Origin: Carex sylvatica
Lineage: Eukaryota > Streptophyta > Magnoliopsida > Poales > Cyperaceae
Direction: 5' to 3'
Assembly: GCA_964058845.1 (NCBI GenBank)
Contig: CAXKVR010000776.1
Location: forward strand, 1-17,195
Length of the DNA stretch: 17,195 nt
Of the stretch, positions 8,922-17,195 are shown one piece after another. The position numbers and the translations under genes were made by a program. The first letter of the stretch is position 1, and the number at the start of each line of letters is the position of its first letter. The notes beneath the pieces were generated by a model. It was not told where the DNA came from. It searched no databases and saw only the letters and a program-made list of their open reading frames with translations.

Positions 8922-11900
8922 ATGGAGGATGCAAGGAACACACAAGGCCTTCAAGGCCCCGCAACCATTCTAGCAATCGGCACTGCAACACCACCAAACA
9001 CTTTCATTCAGGCAGAAGTCCCAGACCTTCTATTCAAGCTTACCAACAGTGATCACCTGACCGAGCTCAAAATGCAATTCACCAGAATATGTAAGCAATA
9101 TTTTTTTAATGTTCAATATTATCTCTCGAAATTTATATTAGAAATGACTGTACGTGCCCCTTCGATCACCGAGCACATATATTAGATTCACAATTGACGT
9201 TGCATGAAGATAAAGTAGTCGCTTTCCCATTAGAATATCTAAATAATATGTCAATCAAACGACTACTTGCCAAACAAATCAAGTGTGGAATACGTTCTTG
9301 TCGTTAGCACGAGTATACCTATGGTATTCTTAAGCTCATCAAGCTCTTTGTGAGCTTAACTCTAAAGCCTATCGGATTTACTTCAAATCACGAATTCAGA
9401 CTGTTGAAACCGATTTGATTCACTAGTAATGCGTTTACATGTAAAATATATATAAATTTTCAAATGGATGTAGTTAGGGCTGGCAAAAAAATTCGTAGTT
9501 TATGATTCGATACGGGTTTGATTTTAGTTTAATTCGATTCAAAATGGATTCGAATTGAAACGAACCGAACCAAGTTCGGTTCGAAATTAATTCAAACCAA
9601 ATTCAAACCTAGCTTGATTCGATTGAAATGGGTTCGCGAACTTTTATGGTTCGAATCTCATAATAACATCGGTCGTTCTTTTACCTGATGAAATTGAAAC
9701 TCAAGATAGGGAGTCATAATTTAATTTAGCTGACGCTCCATCGCTCTCAAATCTCAATAACCTAGTTCTCTCTCCGTCTCTCCCTAATTCGCTCTCCCTC
9801 TCGCTCTAAAACTTATCCAATGCTCTTGGCGACTGGCTGTCTCTCCGGCCTAGACGGGCTGTCTCTCATCTCTCTTCGGCCGTCTCTCCTTCGCCTTCTC
9901 TATCTTTCGAATTCTCACTTCATTAGATGGTCCAATCGAGAATTTGATCGAGTGAGCACTCGAGGTACGATTACTTGTTTTACTGCATATTTCAGTTCTT
10001 GTACTTAATCCTCTTTTTACGATTATTTGTTATGATATATTTTTTCATGAATAATTTTTCAACTTAAAAATACTCATTTCATACCGGTAAAAGAAGGCCA
10101 TGTGAATTTTGTCCCGCGAGAAAAAAATTAATGTATACACTACCGGTATAACTAGGGCTGCTAAAAAATAATTTAGTTCGTGATTCAATTCGGATTCGAT
10201 TCAAAAAATGTGTAGTTCGCAATTAATTCGATTCGAAATGGGTTCGATTCAAAAAGAATCAAACCAGGTTCGGTTCGAATCTTATTCAAACCAAACTCAA
10301 ACCTAGGGTAAATTCGATTCGTTGCCACCCCTAGATGTAGTACATAATAAAGCGGTCAAAACAGGAATGTTTCTAAGTTAATTTTAACAATTTAATTTTT
10401 CATCATTTTTTGAAAAATTAATTTGAAAATTAAAAACTTGTGCACATCAACGCATCCACGTGAAGTAGATCGATTTTAACAATTTGTATTCTTCATTTGA
10501 AGTAAATATGCATGATAGGCTTTGAAGTTAAGATCAACAAGAAGGTTGGTGAGCTTAAGAACCACCGAAGTTTATCTCAACAAGAAGCTTTTGGTTCTCA
10601 CTTTATCATGTGTGGCAAATCAAGTGATAGTTATCTTTGTACTTGTACTTTTCTCTATTTTAGTTATTTCGTGTTCTTAAAGTACGTGATAACTTTTAGA
10701 GGAAGTTTGAAATATCACCACTGTTGCCTTCATTTTATATAATTATTATAATATAAAATTTAAAACTCAAATGTCAATACGGATTCATATAATTTTCTCT
10801 AAGTAAATAGAAAACATTATGATATTTTGACTTTGGTTTATTTGGCATCAAAAGCAGGGAAAATTATACTGATGTCAATAATTTCTAGAAAGTATTTTTC
10901 TACTTATTGTTTGGAGAAATATAAAATGAAAAAAATGATAGTATTTTAAGTGTAAAGAGAAAAAAAAATCGCATCTAAAGTGATAATTCAATTTAAAATT
11001 TTTTGTTAATGAAATATTAAATGGAGAGATGATAGAAGCATAAAAACTAAAGACACGAGCATTTGAACCCTCTCTTCCTTTTATTATTGTTAAATCATTT
11101 TTCAACCAGTCGATTTACTTGGAGACGATAAGTATAGATGTATAACACATCAAAAGTTATTAACCAGAAAGCAATCGTCATCTATTAATTAAACGTGTTA
11201 ATATATGGCAAACTTAATATTCACAATGGGTTTTAAACTATATATATGTAAAAGTCGGTTCATATCTTTTAAACAACGTAAGAAGTTTGTCTTTTCATTC
11301 ATTAAAGACATAACCACTGGATTTGAAAATAAAAACAGTACTCTCTGAAAGATGTGTTATTCCCTTGGCCGTAAATATTTATTTGCACTGAAAGTTTAAC
11401 AAATTCCAGCTGCATTGTATGGTTTAAAAAACTTGAAACATCGGCCGTGGACTGCATGCTTTGGCGACACTTCATCCCTAGACAATGATGACATTAAAAT
11501 TAAGAACAATTGAGTTGATAGTCATTTCCAGTAAACATAATCTAAATTTTAACCACGTTCTAAATCCTATAAATTTATTTGTTTAACAAATGGAGTTTTC
11601 TTAATGTTAATCTGAAACGATCGAATTGTAGGTAAAGCTTCAGCGGTTAAAAAAAGACACTTGTTTCTGACTGAAGAACTCGTGAAACAAAATCCTACAA
11701 TTGGGATACCAAATGCACCATCTCTCGGTACTCGCCAAAACATCCTAATACCTGAGGTGCCGAAGCTAGCAGAATTGGCTGCTAAACAGGCTATCAAGGA
11801 GTGGGGCCAACCCGTATCCAAACTCACCCACCTCATTGTTTGCACCACTAGCGGCTTTGCTATGCCTGGTTATGACTGCACATTGGCAGTCCTCCTCAAC

Positions 11901-12626
11901 CTGCCCTCAACGATAAACCGATTCATGCTTTATCACCATGGAAGCCATGGTGGGGGAACTACACTCCGGTTAGCTAAGGACATTGCTGAGAACAACCCCG
12001 ATGCTCGTGTTCTTGTGGTTTGTGTTGAGATAGGTCTTCTTGGTTTTCACAGCCCATCTGAGGAGTATCTCGAGAATCTTGTGACGTTGGCAATATTTGG
12101 TGATGCCGCTAGTGCCGTGATTGTCGGCACAAACCCAGACCCAGCAACAGAACATCCCATCTACGAGATCATCTGTGCAAACCAAACATTGGTTCCTAAC
12201 ACCAATCATGCAATTGTTTCAGAATTGGATGAGACAGGTATCAAGGTGCATTTATCCACCGATGTACCAAAATACGTGTCTGAAATTGTGGAGAGTTGTC
12301 TTCAACAAGCATTGGCACCATTGGGTATTTCAGACTGGAATTCCATTTTTTGGGTTTTGCATCCAGGTGGTGTTGCGATTTTAGACAGAATTGAAGCTAA
12401 GATCAAGTTAAACAAGGAAAAGCTGGTAGCATCAAGGAATGTGTTGGCCAACTATGGGAATGTGGGAAGTGCTTCAGCAATGATTGTTCTAGATGAGATG
12501 AGGAAGCAGTCAGCTGCCAACGCACAAAATGCGACCACTGGAGAGGGGTTTGAGTGGGGAGTGCTTCTGGCGTTTGGGCCAGGATTGACAGTAGAAACAA
12601 TCGTTCTACGTGCCATTCCAATATAA
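8922..12626 (+). CDS. Type III polyketide synthase (CHS/stilbene-synthase superfamily) with Cys-to-Ser active site, two exons
   Basis: Exon 1 is 8922-9090 and exon 2 is 11632-12626. The intron (GT at 9091, AG at 11630-11631) splits a Cys codon, here Cys57, as in nearly all plant CHS-like genes. The product is 387 residues, close to the usual 390. The ATG context AACAATGG is favourable. Family members condense a CoA-linked starter with malonyl-CoA in the cytosol. Visible motifs are TTSGFAMPG (128-136), GHS-type loop HHGSHGGGT (158-166), FGD (212-214), HPGG (300-303), YGN (331-333) and AFGPG (370-374, usually GFGPG). Aligned to alfalfa CHS2, His303 and Asn336 are kept (His300, Asn333), as is Phe215 (Phe212), but catalytic Cys164 is Ser161 (AGC). 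CoA-contact residues Lys55 and Lys62 become Gln52 and Ala59. Cavity positions Thr197, Gly256, Phe265 and Ser338 become Gly194, Ser253, Val262 and Gly335. The fold is certain, but activity and substrate are not. It could be a new enzyme, a non-catalytic partner or a fading duplicate. Confidence 0.93.
9475..10333. mobile_element. Non-autonomous hAT element in the PKS intron, 859 bp
   Basis: Identical 8-bp target duplications GATGTAGT flank it at 9467-9474 and 10334-10341. The terminal inverted repeats are TAGGGCTGGCAA on the left and TAGGGGTGGCAA on the right (read on the minus strand), one mismatch in 12. Subterminal regions are full of TTCGATTC, GAACCGAACC and GGTTCG words. The middle (about 9720-9990) is CT-rich and less repetitive, like a plant 5' leader, and contains a 62-codon frame without a known domain. 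There is no transposase. The perfect duplications indicate a clean single insertion. Confidence 0.9.
10153..10333 (+). repeat. Second copy of the hAT left-end sequence inside the element
   Basis: TAGGGCTGCTAAAAAA at 10153 starts a segment homologous, in direct orientation, to the left end of the element at 9475 to about 9625. Both contain CGATTC words, GGTTCGGTTCGAA or its variant, and TTCAAACC followed by CAAACCTAG. The segment ends in the element's right terminus. Its left flank (GGTATAAC) does not match the outer target duplication, so it is a duplicated end or a nested MITE rather than an independently delimited insertion. Confidence 0.7.
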
Positions 12627-12705
12627 CCATGCATCCTTGTTGTCCTGCAAATGCAATGAAGATACTAAAGAAGGATCTCCAATCTAAGTTAAAAGGAAAA
12701 AAAAT

Positions 12706-12726
12706 AATAAATAATAAATAAATAAA
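12706..12726 (+). terminator. Polyadenylation signal cluster of the PKS gene
   Basis: Overlapping AATAAA hexamers at 12706, 12713, 12717 and 12721 lie 80-100 bases after the stop codon, in the expected place for a plant 3' UTR. Confidence 0.6.
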
Positions 12727-13080
12727 TATGTATTATCGACAAATTTGGCTACCATTTTAATTTGCATATCGCCTACGTACCTAAGATAAAAGGATCTCAT
12801 ATCTCCTGATATGCTATATCCATTATAATTTCCATGAAATTTGGCATTCCTGTAAGATTTTATTGTGCTATATTATGATATGATAAGATTTCAAATATTT
12901 TGTTTTTTCCAAATATGGAGTGATCATGATGTAAACTTTATTTTGTTGTTTTGCTTGATCTTACCTTCAATTCTGATTTTTGTGTGTGTGTGTATTGTCA
13001 TTGAGAATATGTTGTGCTAAAAATAAACGAAGCAGTTAACAGTCTCCCAATTACAATCCCCCAAAAATCCCCCAACTTTT
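12727..13080. other. PKS downstream region without genes
   Basis: AT-rich sequence with a short TG run near 12981-12994. No coding frame, RNA gene or repeat of note is visible. Confidence 0.4.
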
Positions 13081-13166
13081 TGAACTAATTCTGTAAACTT
13101 TAATACTAAATCCGGTAAACTTCACCACTAAATTATGTAAATTAATTCAACGAATCATGTAAACAT
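13081..13166 (-). repeat. 22-bp-periodic TGTAAA units upstream of the main right array
   Basis: Segments starting TGAACTAATTCTGTAAAC (13081), ATACTAAATCCGGTAAAC (13103), CCACTAAATTATGTAAAT (13125) and ACGAATCATGTAAAC (13150) are spaced 22-25 bases apart. They read as the reverse complement of the TTTTACA units at 3824-4018. Confidence 0.6.
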
Positions 13167-13195
13167 AAAATTCTCATTTCTATGTGGTCCCCTAT

Positions 13196-13294
13196 AACTT
13201 CCACTTCAACCTCCACTTTAACTATTTTAACTTCCACTTCAACATTCATTTTAATCACTTTAACTTCCACTTCAATTTTCACGTTAACCTACAC
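13196..13294. repeat. 33-bp tandem repeat, three copies
   Basis: Three 33-base units begin AACTTCCACTTCAA at 13196, 13229 and 13262. They are pyrimidine-rich on this strand. The length, a multiple of three, makes an Asn/Phe/His-repeat frame (13184-13390) that looks like protein but is not convincing as a gene. Confidence 0.85.
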
Positions 13295-13429
13295 TTTAAC
13301 AACTTAACTGTTTTGACTGTGACTACTTTTAGACCTTTGACCATAACCACATCTAGAAGATCTCTAACAATTTTCAAAACTAATAACTAACCAGGGATAC
13401 TTTAAAATGCAGTAAATAGATATATGTAA

Positions 13430-13540
13430 AAAAAAAGATTTCCAAAAAAAAATTCCAAATTTTTTTTCCAAATTTTTTTCCAAATTTTTTTTCAAATTTT
13501 TTTTCATATTTTTTTTCAACAAATTTTTTTTCAAATATCC
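13430..13540. repeat. T-rich CAAATTTTTTTT tandem tract
   Basis: About eight units of roughly 13 bases, each CAAA followed by seven to nine T, follow a short A-rich start. This is simple-repeat DNA with no other content. Confidence 0.85.
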
Positions 13541-14565
13541 TTCTAGATGCTACTTTCAATTATTTTAAATTTTGTAAACCTTATCACATAACTCTGTAGG
13601 TAGTTTCGTTGAATCATGTACATTGATAAAAAAAAAATTAATTTTAATTTTTTTTCAAAATTTTATTTTTTTAAATTTACATCTAAGTGATACTTTCAAT
13701 TGTTTTGAATTCTATAAATATAATCACATAACTCTGTAGATATTTTCGTTGAATACTATAAACAGTAAAAAAAATCATTTTTTTTTAAATTTGCATTTAG
13801 ACGCTACTTTCAATTATTTTGAATTCTATAACCCTTATCATATAACTCTGTAGACAGTTTTATTGAATACTGTAAACCGGTAAAAAGAATTCAATTATAA
13901 ATTTTTTTGAATTCTATAAACCTTATCACATGACTCTGTAGATAGTTTCATTGAATACTGTAAACCACTAGAAAATTTTAATCTTTGTTATAAAATTTTT
14001 ATTCTACATCTAGATGCTACTTCCAATTATTTTAAATTTTATAAACCTTATTATATAACACTGTAAATTATTTATTTGAACACTGTAAATCTAATACATG
14101 AATTCAAGTACAAGCATGTAAACATAATTGTTTTGAATTCTGTAAACATAATCACATAACTCTGTAGACAATTTTGTTGAATACTATAAACTAGTAAAAA
14201 AAAAATCAATTTTTTTTTTGTTTAAATTTGCATCTAGACGCTACTTTCAATTATTTTGAATTCTATAAACCTTATCACATAACTCTGTAAATAGTTTTAT
14301 TGAATACTGTAAACCAGCAAAAAAAATTCAATTATAATTTTTTTTTTGAATTCTATAAACCTTATCATATGACTCTGTAGATAGTTTCATTAAATACTGT
14401 AAACCACTAGAAAAAATTTAAATTTTTAAAATTTTTATTCTACATTTAGATTCTACTTCTAATAATTTTGAATTATGTAAACCTTATTACATAACACTGT
14501 AAACTATTTATTTGAATACTGTAAATCTAATACATGAATTCAAGTACAAGCATGTAATGTATACA
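13541..14565 (-). repeat. Satellite-like array: 22-bp subunits in blocks of about 110 bp and a higher-order period of about 435 bp
   Basis: Blocks of about 90-125 bases repeat. Each has three 22-base subunits, for example at 13907, 13929 and 13951: TTGAATTCTATAAACC, then CATGACTCTGTAGATAG, then TTGAATACTGTAAACC. Four block types recur in order. GTTTTGAATTC is at 13702 and 14130, ACGCTAC at 13801 and 14238, TGACTCTGTA at 13931 and 14370, and CTAATACATG at 14091 and 14527, giving offsets of 428, 437, 439 and 436. A four-block segment has therefore duplicated after the blocks diverged. Subunits match, in reverse complement, the 22-bp array at 3824-4018. Confidence 0.85.
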
Positions 14566-14915
14566 AACTTTAAATCATTCACTCATCTCATATATCGATT
14601 CTGGCAGCAACCATGATTAAACATCTTCTTGTAATTTTCTCTGTTTCACCACAAAAAATGTATTACAAAGTGCCCACGCTGTATAGATTGAAAAATCTTA
14701 TATGTGTCCCACAAAACCTCACAAGTCATAAGTATCTATGTATTCCTGCCAAATGAGATGGTAATGAAATATTCCACATACCTCTTTTGTCTCTCTTGGT
14801 GGATGAGTGCAGAGACAAGATGGACTTTTGGCATTTGCTAAATAAGAACTACATATATACCCCAAATTTTAGGATATGTTTCCATTTACTGGAAATTAGA
14901 GGATAGCACTGCTAA
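14566..14915. other. Intergenic DNA before the Copia LTR
   Basis: No gene, repeat or motif is recognisable. GCTAA at 14911-14915 would be one copy of the 5-bp target duplication of the Copia element. Its partner lies outside the window. Confidence 0.4.
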
Positions 14916-15229
14916 TGTTGGAAATTTCTGAATGATACAACAATAACAAAGACAGATTCTCTGCTGGAATAAAACTAAACTCAATTACTTAGTTAATAAA
15001 ACAGATTACAACTTCACTATTTAAGACATATCAAATGTCTAAATATAGAGCCCACGTTCTCCACTAACTCCACGCCTCAATTACAGGACCACAAAGCCTA
15101 TTCTTAACTTAGAACCAACTACAACTTCTACAGACCGCTATACTTAGATACCCACTACTCCCACGCTCCTAAAAATAACTACAACATAATTCTAAATAGA
15201 GAAAGCTAATTTTGGATCAACTTTCAACA
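14916..15229 (-). repeat. 3' LTR of the Copia element, 314 bp
   Basis: Read on the minus strand, the LTR starts TGTTGAAAGTTG directly after the polypurine tract and ends TTTCCAACA, giving the canonical TG...CA ends within a short TGTTG/CAACA inverted repeat. A TATATTT box (minus strand, near 15042-15048) is a plausible core promoter. The 5' LTR is outside the window, so LTR divergence cannot be measured. Confidence 0.8.
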
Positions 15230-15238
15230 CTCCCCCTT
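15230..15238 (-). promoter_or_regulatory. Polypurine tract of the Copia element
   Basis: AAGGGGGAG on the minus strand sits immediately upstream of the LTR and is the usual plus-strand priming site. The pol reading frame runs through it and stops 13 bases inside the LTR. Confidence 0.85.
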
Positions 15239-16941
15239 GATTCAAAATCGGTTACTCCAAGTTTCTTTCGCAAATTTTCAAATGTGCTTAGTGCCAACGC
15301 CTTGGTTAGAATATCTGCCTTCTGATTTTCGGAAGTAACAAACTTCAGTTCCACTATCTTCTCTGCCACTAAATCTCTAATGAAATGAAGTCGAATGTCG
15401 ATGTGCTTTGACCTTCCATGGAACACCGGGTTCTTTGACATTGCTATGGCTGATTGATTGTCACAGAAAATTGGGGTAGGTTGCTGCTGTACTTGTCCCA
15501 CATCTTCAAGAATTCTTCTAAGCCAAACTGCTGGACAAGCTGCTGAATTGACTGCAACATATTCAGCTTCTGAAGAGGATAATGCCACTGTTGCCTGCTT
15601 CTTCGAACTCCAACTGATCGGACTTAAACCGAATGAGAACATGTAACCTGAGGTGCTTCTTCTGTCATCTGCACATCCAGCCCAGTCACTGTCGCTATAA
15701 CCAATCAAGTTAAATGACTTTGTGCTGCCATACCACAGCCCATAATCAGTTGTGCCAGAGATATACTTTAACACTCTTTTTGCTGCGCCAAAATGATGTT
15801 TGGTTGGATTCTGCATGTGCCTAGAGATTACTCCTACTGCGTATAAGATGTCAGGCCTTGTGTGTGTTAGATAAATCAGACCACCAATTAGACTTCTGAA
15901 TTTTGTTGCATCAGCAGCACCTGTACTATCATCTTTCACTAATTTTTCATTGACATTTATAGGTGTCAAGGCAACCTTGCAACTATGCATTCCAAACCTC
16001 TTGAGTAGATCTTTTGCATACTTCCTTTGAGTAACAAAGATGCTACCATTTTCTTGCTCCACTTCCAACCCAAGAAAGTAATGCAACAACCCCAAATCTG
16101 ACATTTCAAACTGACTTTTCATGCTTAGTTGAAATTCATTCAACAATTTTTCATTTGTACTCATATAGATCATGTCATCAACATACAAGCACACAATCAA
16201 GAGCTCCTCTCTTTCATTCCTTTTGATGTAAAGATTGGGCTCATTTTTGCTTCTTTCAAAACCAGAATTTATAAAATAAGAATCGATTTTTCTGTACCAA
16301 GCCCTTGGTGATTGTTTCAAACCATACAAAGCCTTTGCTAACTTGTACACCCAGCCCTCTTTGCCTTTTACTTCAAACCCTTTAGGTTGTTCAACATAAA
16401 CTTCTTCTATCAACTCACCATTAAGAAAGGCTGACTTAACATCAAATTGATACACTGATCTTTTTAACTGGGCTGCCAACGCTAGCAACAAACGCACTGT
16501 CTCAAATCTTGCCACTGGTGAGAAGGTTTCTTCATAATCTATACCATACTCTTGTGCATAACCCTTTGCTACAAGCCTTGCTTTGAATTTTTGCACACTT
16601 CCGTCTCCACCGAACTTTGTTTTGAAGACCCATTTTACTCCAATTGCATTCTTACCTTCAGGAAGTTTCACAAGTTGCCATGTTTTATTCTTCTCAATTG
16701 CACTCATCTCTTCTTGCATTGCCTTACACTACTCCTCCTTTTCTGCCGCTTCTTCATAGGTTGTGGGATCTGCAACAAAGAGAACTTGTGTGGTTTCGTA
16801 CAGTTCTTGCAAGGTTTTGGTCTTTCTACCTGTTGTTTCTGGACTTCGATCACGCCTCCTATAAACTCTTATTGATGGTTCAGGACTTGAAGTTTCTTCC
16901 GAGCTCTCTTCACCACTCAAAAAAGATTGGCTTATGCTACT

Positions 16942-16983
16942 GTTGGAGGGTTGCGTACTAGTGTTGGAGGGTTGCGTACTAGT
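16942..16983 (-). repeat. 21-bp tandem duplication in the Copia linker
   Basis: Two identical 21-base units (16942-16962 and 16963-16983) encode NTSTQPS twice in the low-complexity stretch between integrase and reverse transcriptase. The duplication is in frame and lies in the part of Copia pol that varies most. Confidence 0.9.
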
Positions 16984-17195
16984 GTTTGGATTAGGTTGTT
17001 GTTGTGCAGCCACTTCGTCTACTTCGTCTATTGTTTCTTCAATCAGTGGTTGTTGTGCAATATCCTCCCACTGCCATCTTGCTTCTTCATCAAACACCAC
17101 ATTTCTACTTATTAAAATCTTACCACTAACTGGACTATACACCCGATACCCTTTAGACTGTGTACAATACCCGATGAAAATACATTTTTCAGATT

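Larger units (their letters stand above)
9091..11631 (+). other. PKS intron, 2541 bp
   Basis: The intron begins GTAAGC and ends TTGTAG at the single conserved intron site of plant type III PKS genes. It is long for the family, partly because an 859-bp hAT element lies inside it. The remaining sequence (9091-9466 and 10342-11631) is AT-rich, with no coding frame I can support. Confidence 0.9.
15217..17193 (-). pseudogene. Ty1/Copia pol: integrase C-terminus, linker, reverse transcriptase and RNase H
   Basis: The frame enters at the right edge with the end of the integrase region (KCIFIGYC, then GYRVYSP). It passes a Ser/Thr/Gln/Glu-rich linker and meets a TAG at 16729-16731. After the stop it continues in the same frame for 500 codons from the ATG at 16717-16719. 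That part shows KWVFKTK and KARLVAKG (about 29-53), FDVKSAFLNGE (92-102), the YVDD reverse transcriptase box (179-182) and LYGLKQSPRAWY. RNase H motifs follow: YSDSDWAG (341-348), SSSEAEY (381-387) and CDNQSA (419-424). The encoded polyprotein copies and integrates the element. One nonsense codon is the only break visible, so decay is recent or slight. Gag, protease and most of integrase lie outside the window. Confidence 0.92.

Noticed and set aside
9091..9185. Reading the PKS straight through exon 1 as a truncated 87-residue protein
   Set aside because: The frame turns to non-homologous sequence exactly at a GTAAGC donor at the conserved intron site, and exon 2 restores the family sequence in phase.
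11567..11848. Minus-strand frame of 93 codons, and further minus-strand frames across 11970-12634
   Set aside because: They are shadows of the strongly conserved PKS exon 2 on the plus strand.
13184..13390. Asn/Phe/His repeat protein of 68 codons
   Set aside because: It follows from a 33-bp tandem repeat whose length is a multiple of three. There is no promoter, domain or conserved start.
16129..17115. Plus-strand frames of 60-107 codons
   Set aside because: They are antisense to the Copia pol gene, whose motifs are unmistakable on the minus strand.

Overview
This is a plant nuclear window. It shows a two-exon type III polyketide synthase (PKS) gene with the family's conserved intron position, a plant-type Ty1/Copia retrotransposon on the right edge, hAT elements with intact 8-bp target duplications, a tRNA-derived SINE-like sequence, long foldback MITEs set in (TA)n tracts, and AT-rich, repeat-filled intergenic DNA. 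I cannot name the species. Some PKS segments read more like stilbene/bibenzyl-synthase relatives than textbook chalcone synthase, but that is weak taxonomic evidence.

Layout. 1-870: GC-rich to mixed DNA of unknown nature, possibly the inside of a retroelement. 870-3701: two diverged arms of about 700-775 bp in inverted orientation, each with a TATA-like box, around an AT-rich spacer. 3824-4270: a 22-bp tandem repeat array and a degenerate extension. 5359-5994: a non-autonomous hAT element made of CGGGTA/TACCCG repeats. 6830-8164: three consecutive hairpin MITEs separated by TA microsatellites. 8495-8624: a SINE-like sequence just upstream of the gene. 8819-12726: the PKS gene, with a 2.5-kb intron that contains a second hAT element (9475-10333). 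13081-14565: 22-bp-periodic repeats again, now on the opposite strand and partly organised as a higher-order repeat of about 435 bp. 14916-17195: 3' LTR, polypurine tract and minus-strand pol of a Copia element that runs off the right edge and carries one in-frame stop.

The only convincing host gene is the PKS. Its splice sites and reading frame are intact and give 387 residues, but the catalytic cysteine (alfalfa CHS2 Cys164) is Ser161. The His and Asn of the triad are kept. Two basic residues that hold CoA phosphate in CHS are lost, and four positions that set cavity size (CHS2 197, 256, 265, 338) are changed. It is either a neofunctionalised enzyme or partner subunit, or a recently disabled copy. 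Everything else is transposable elements or satellite-like DNA, including elements in the promoter and intron that could affect its expression.
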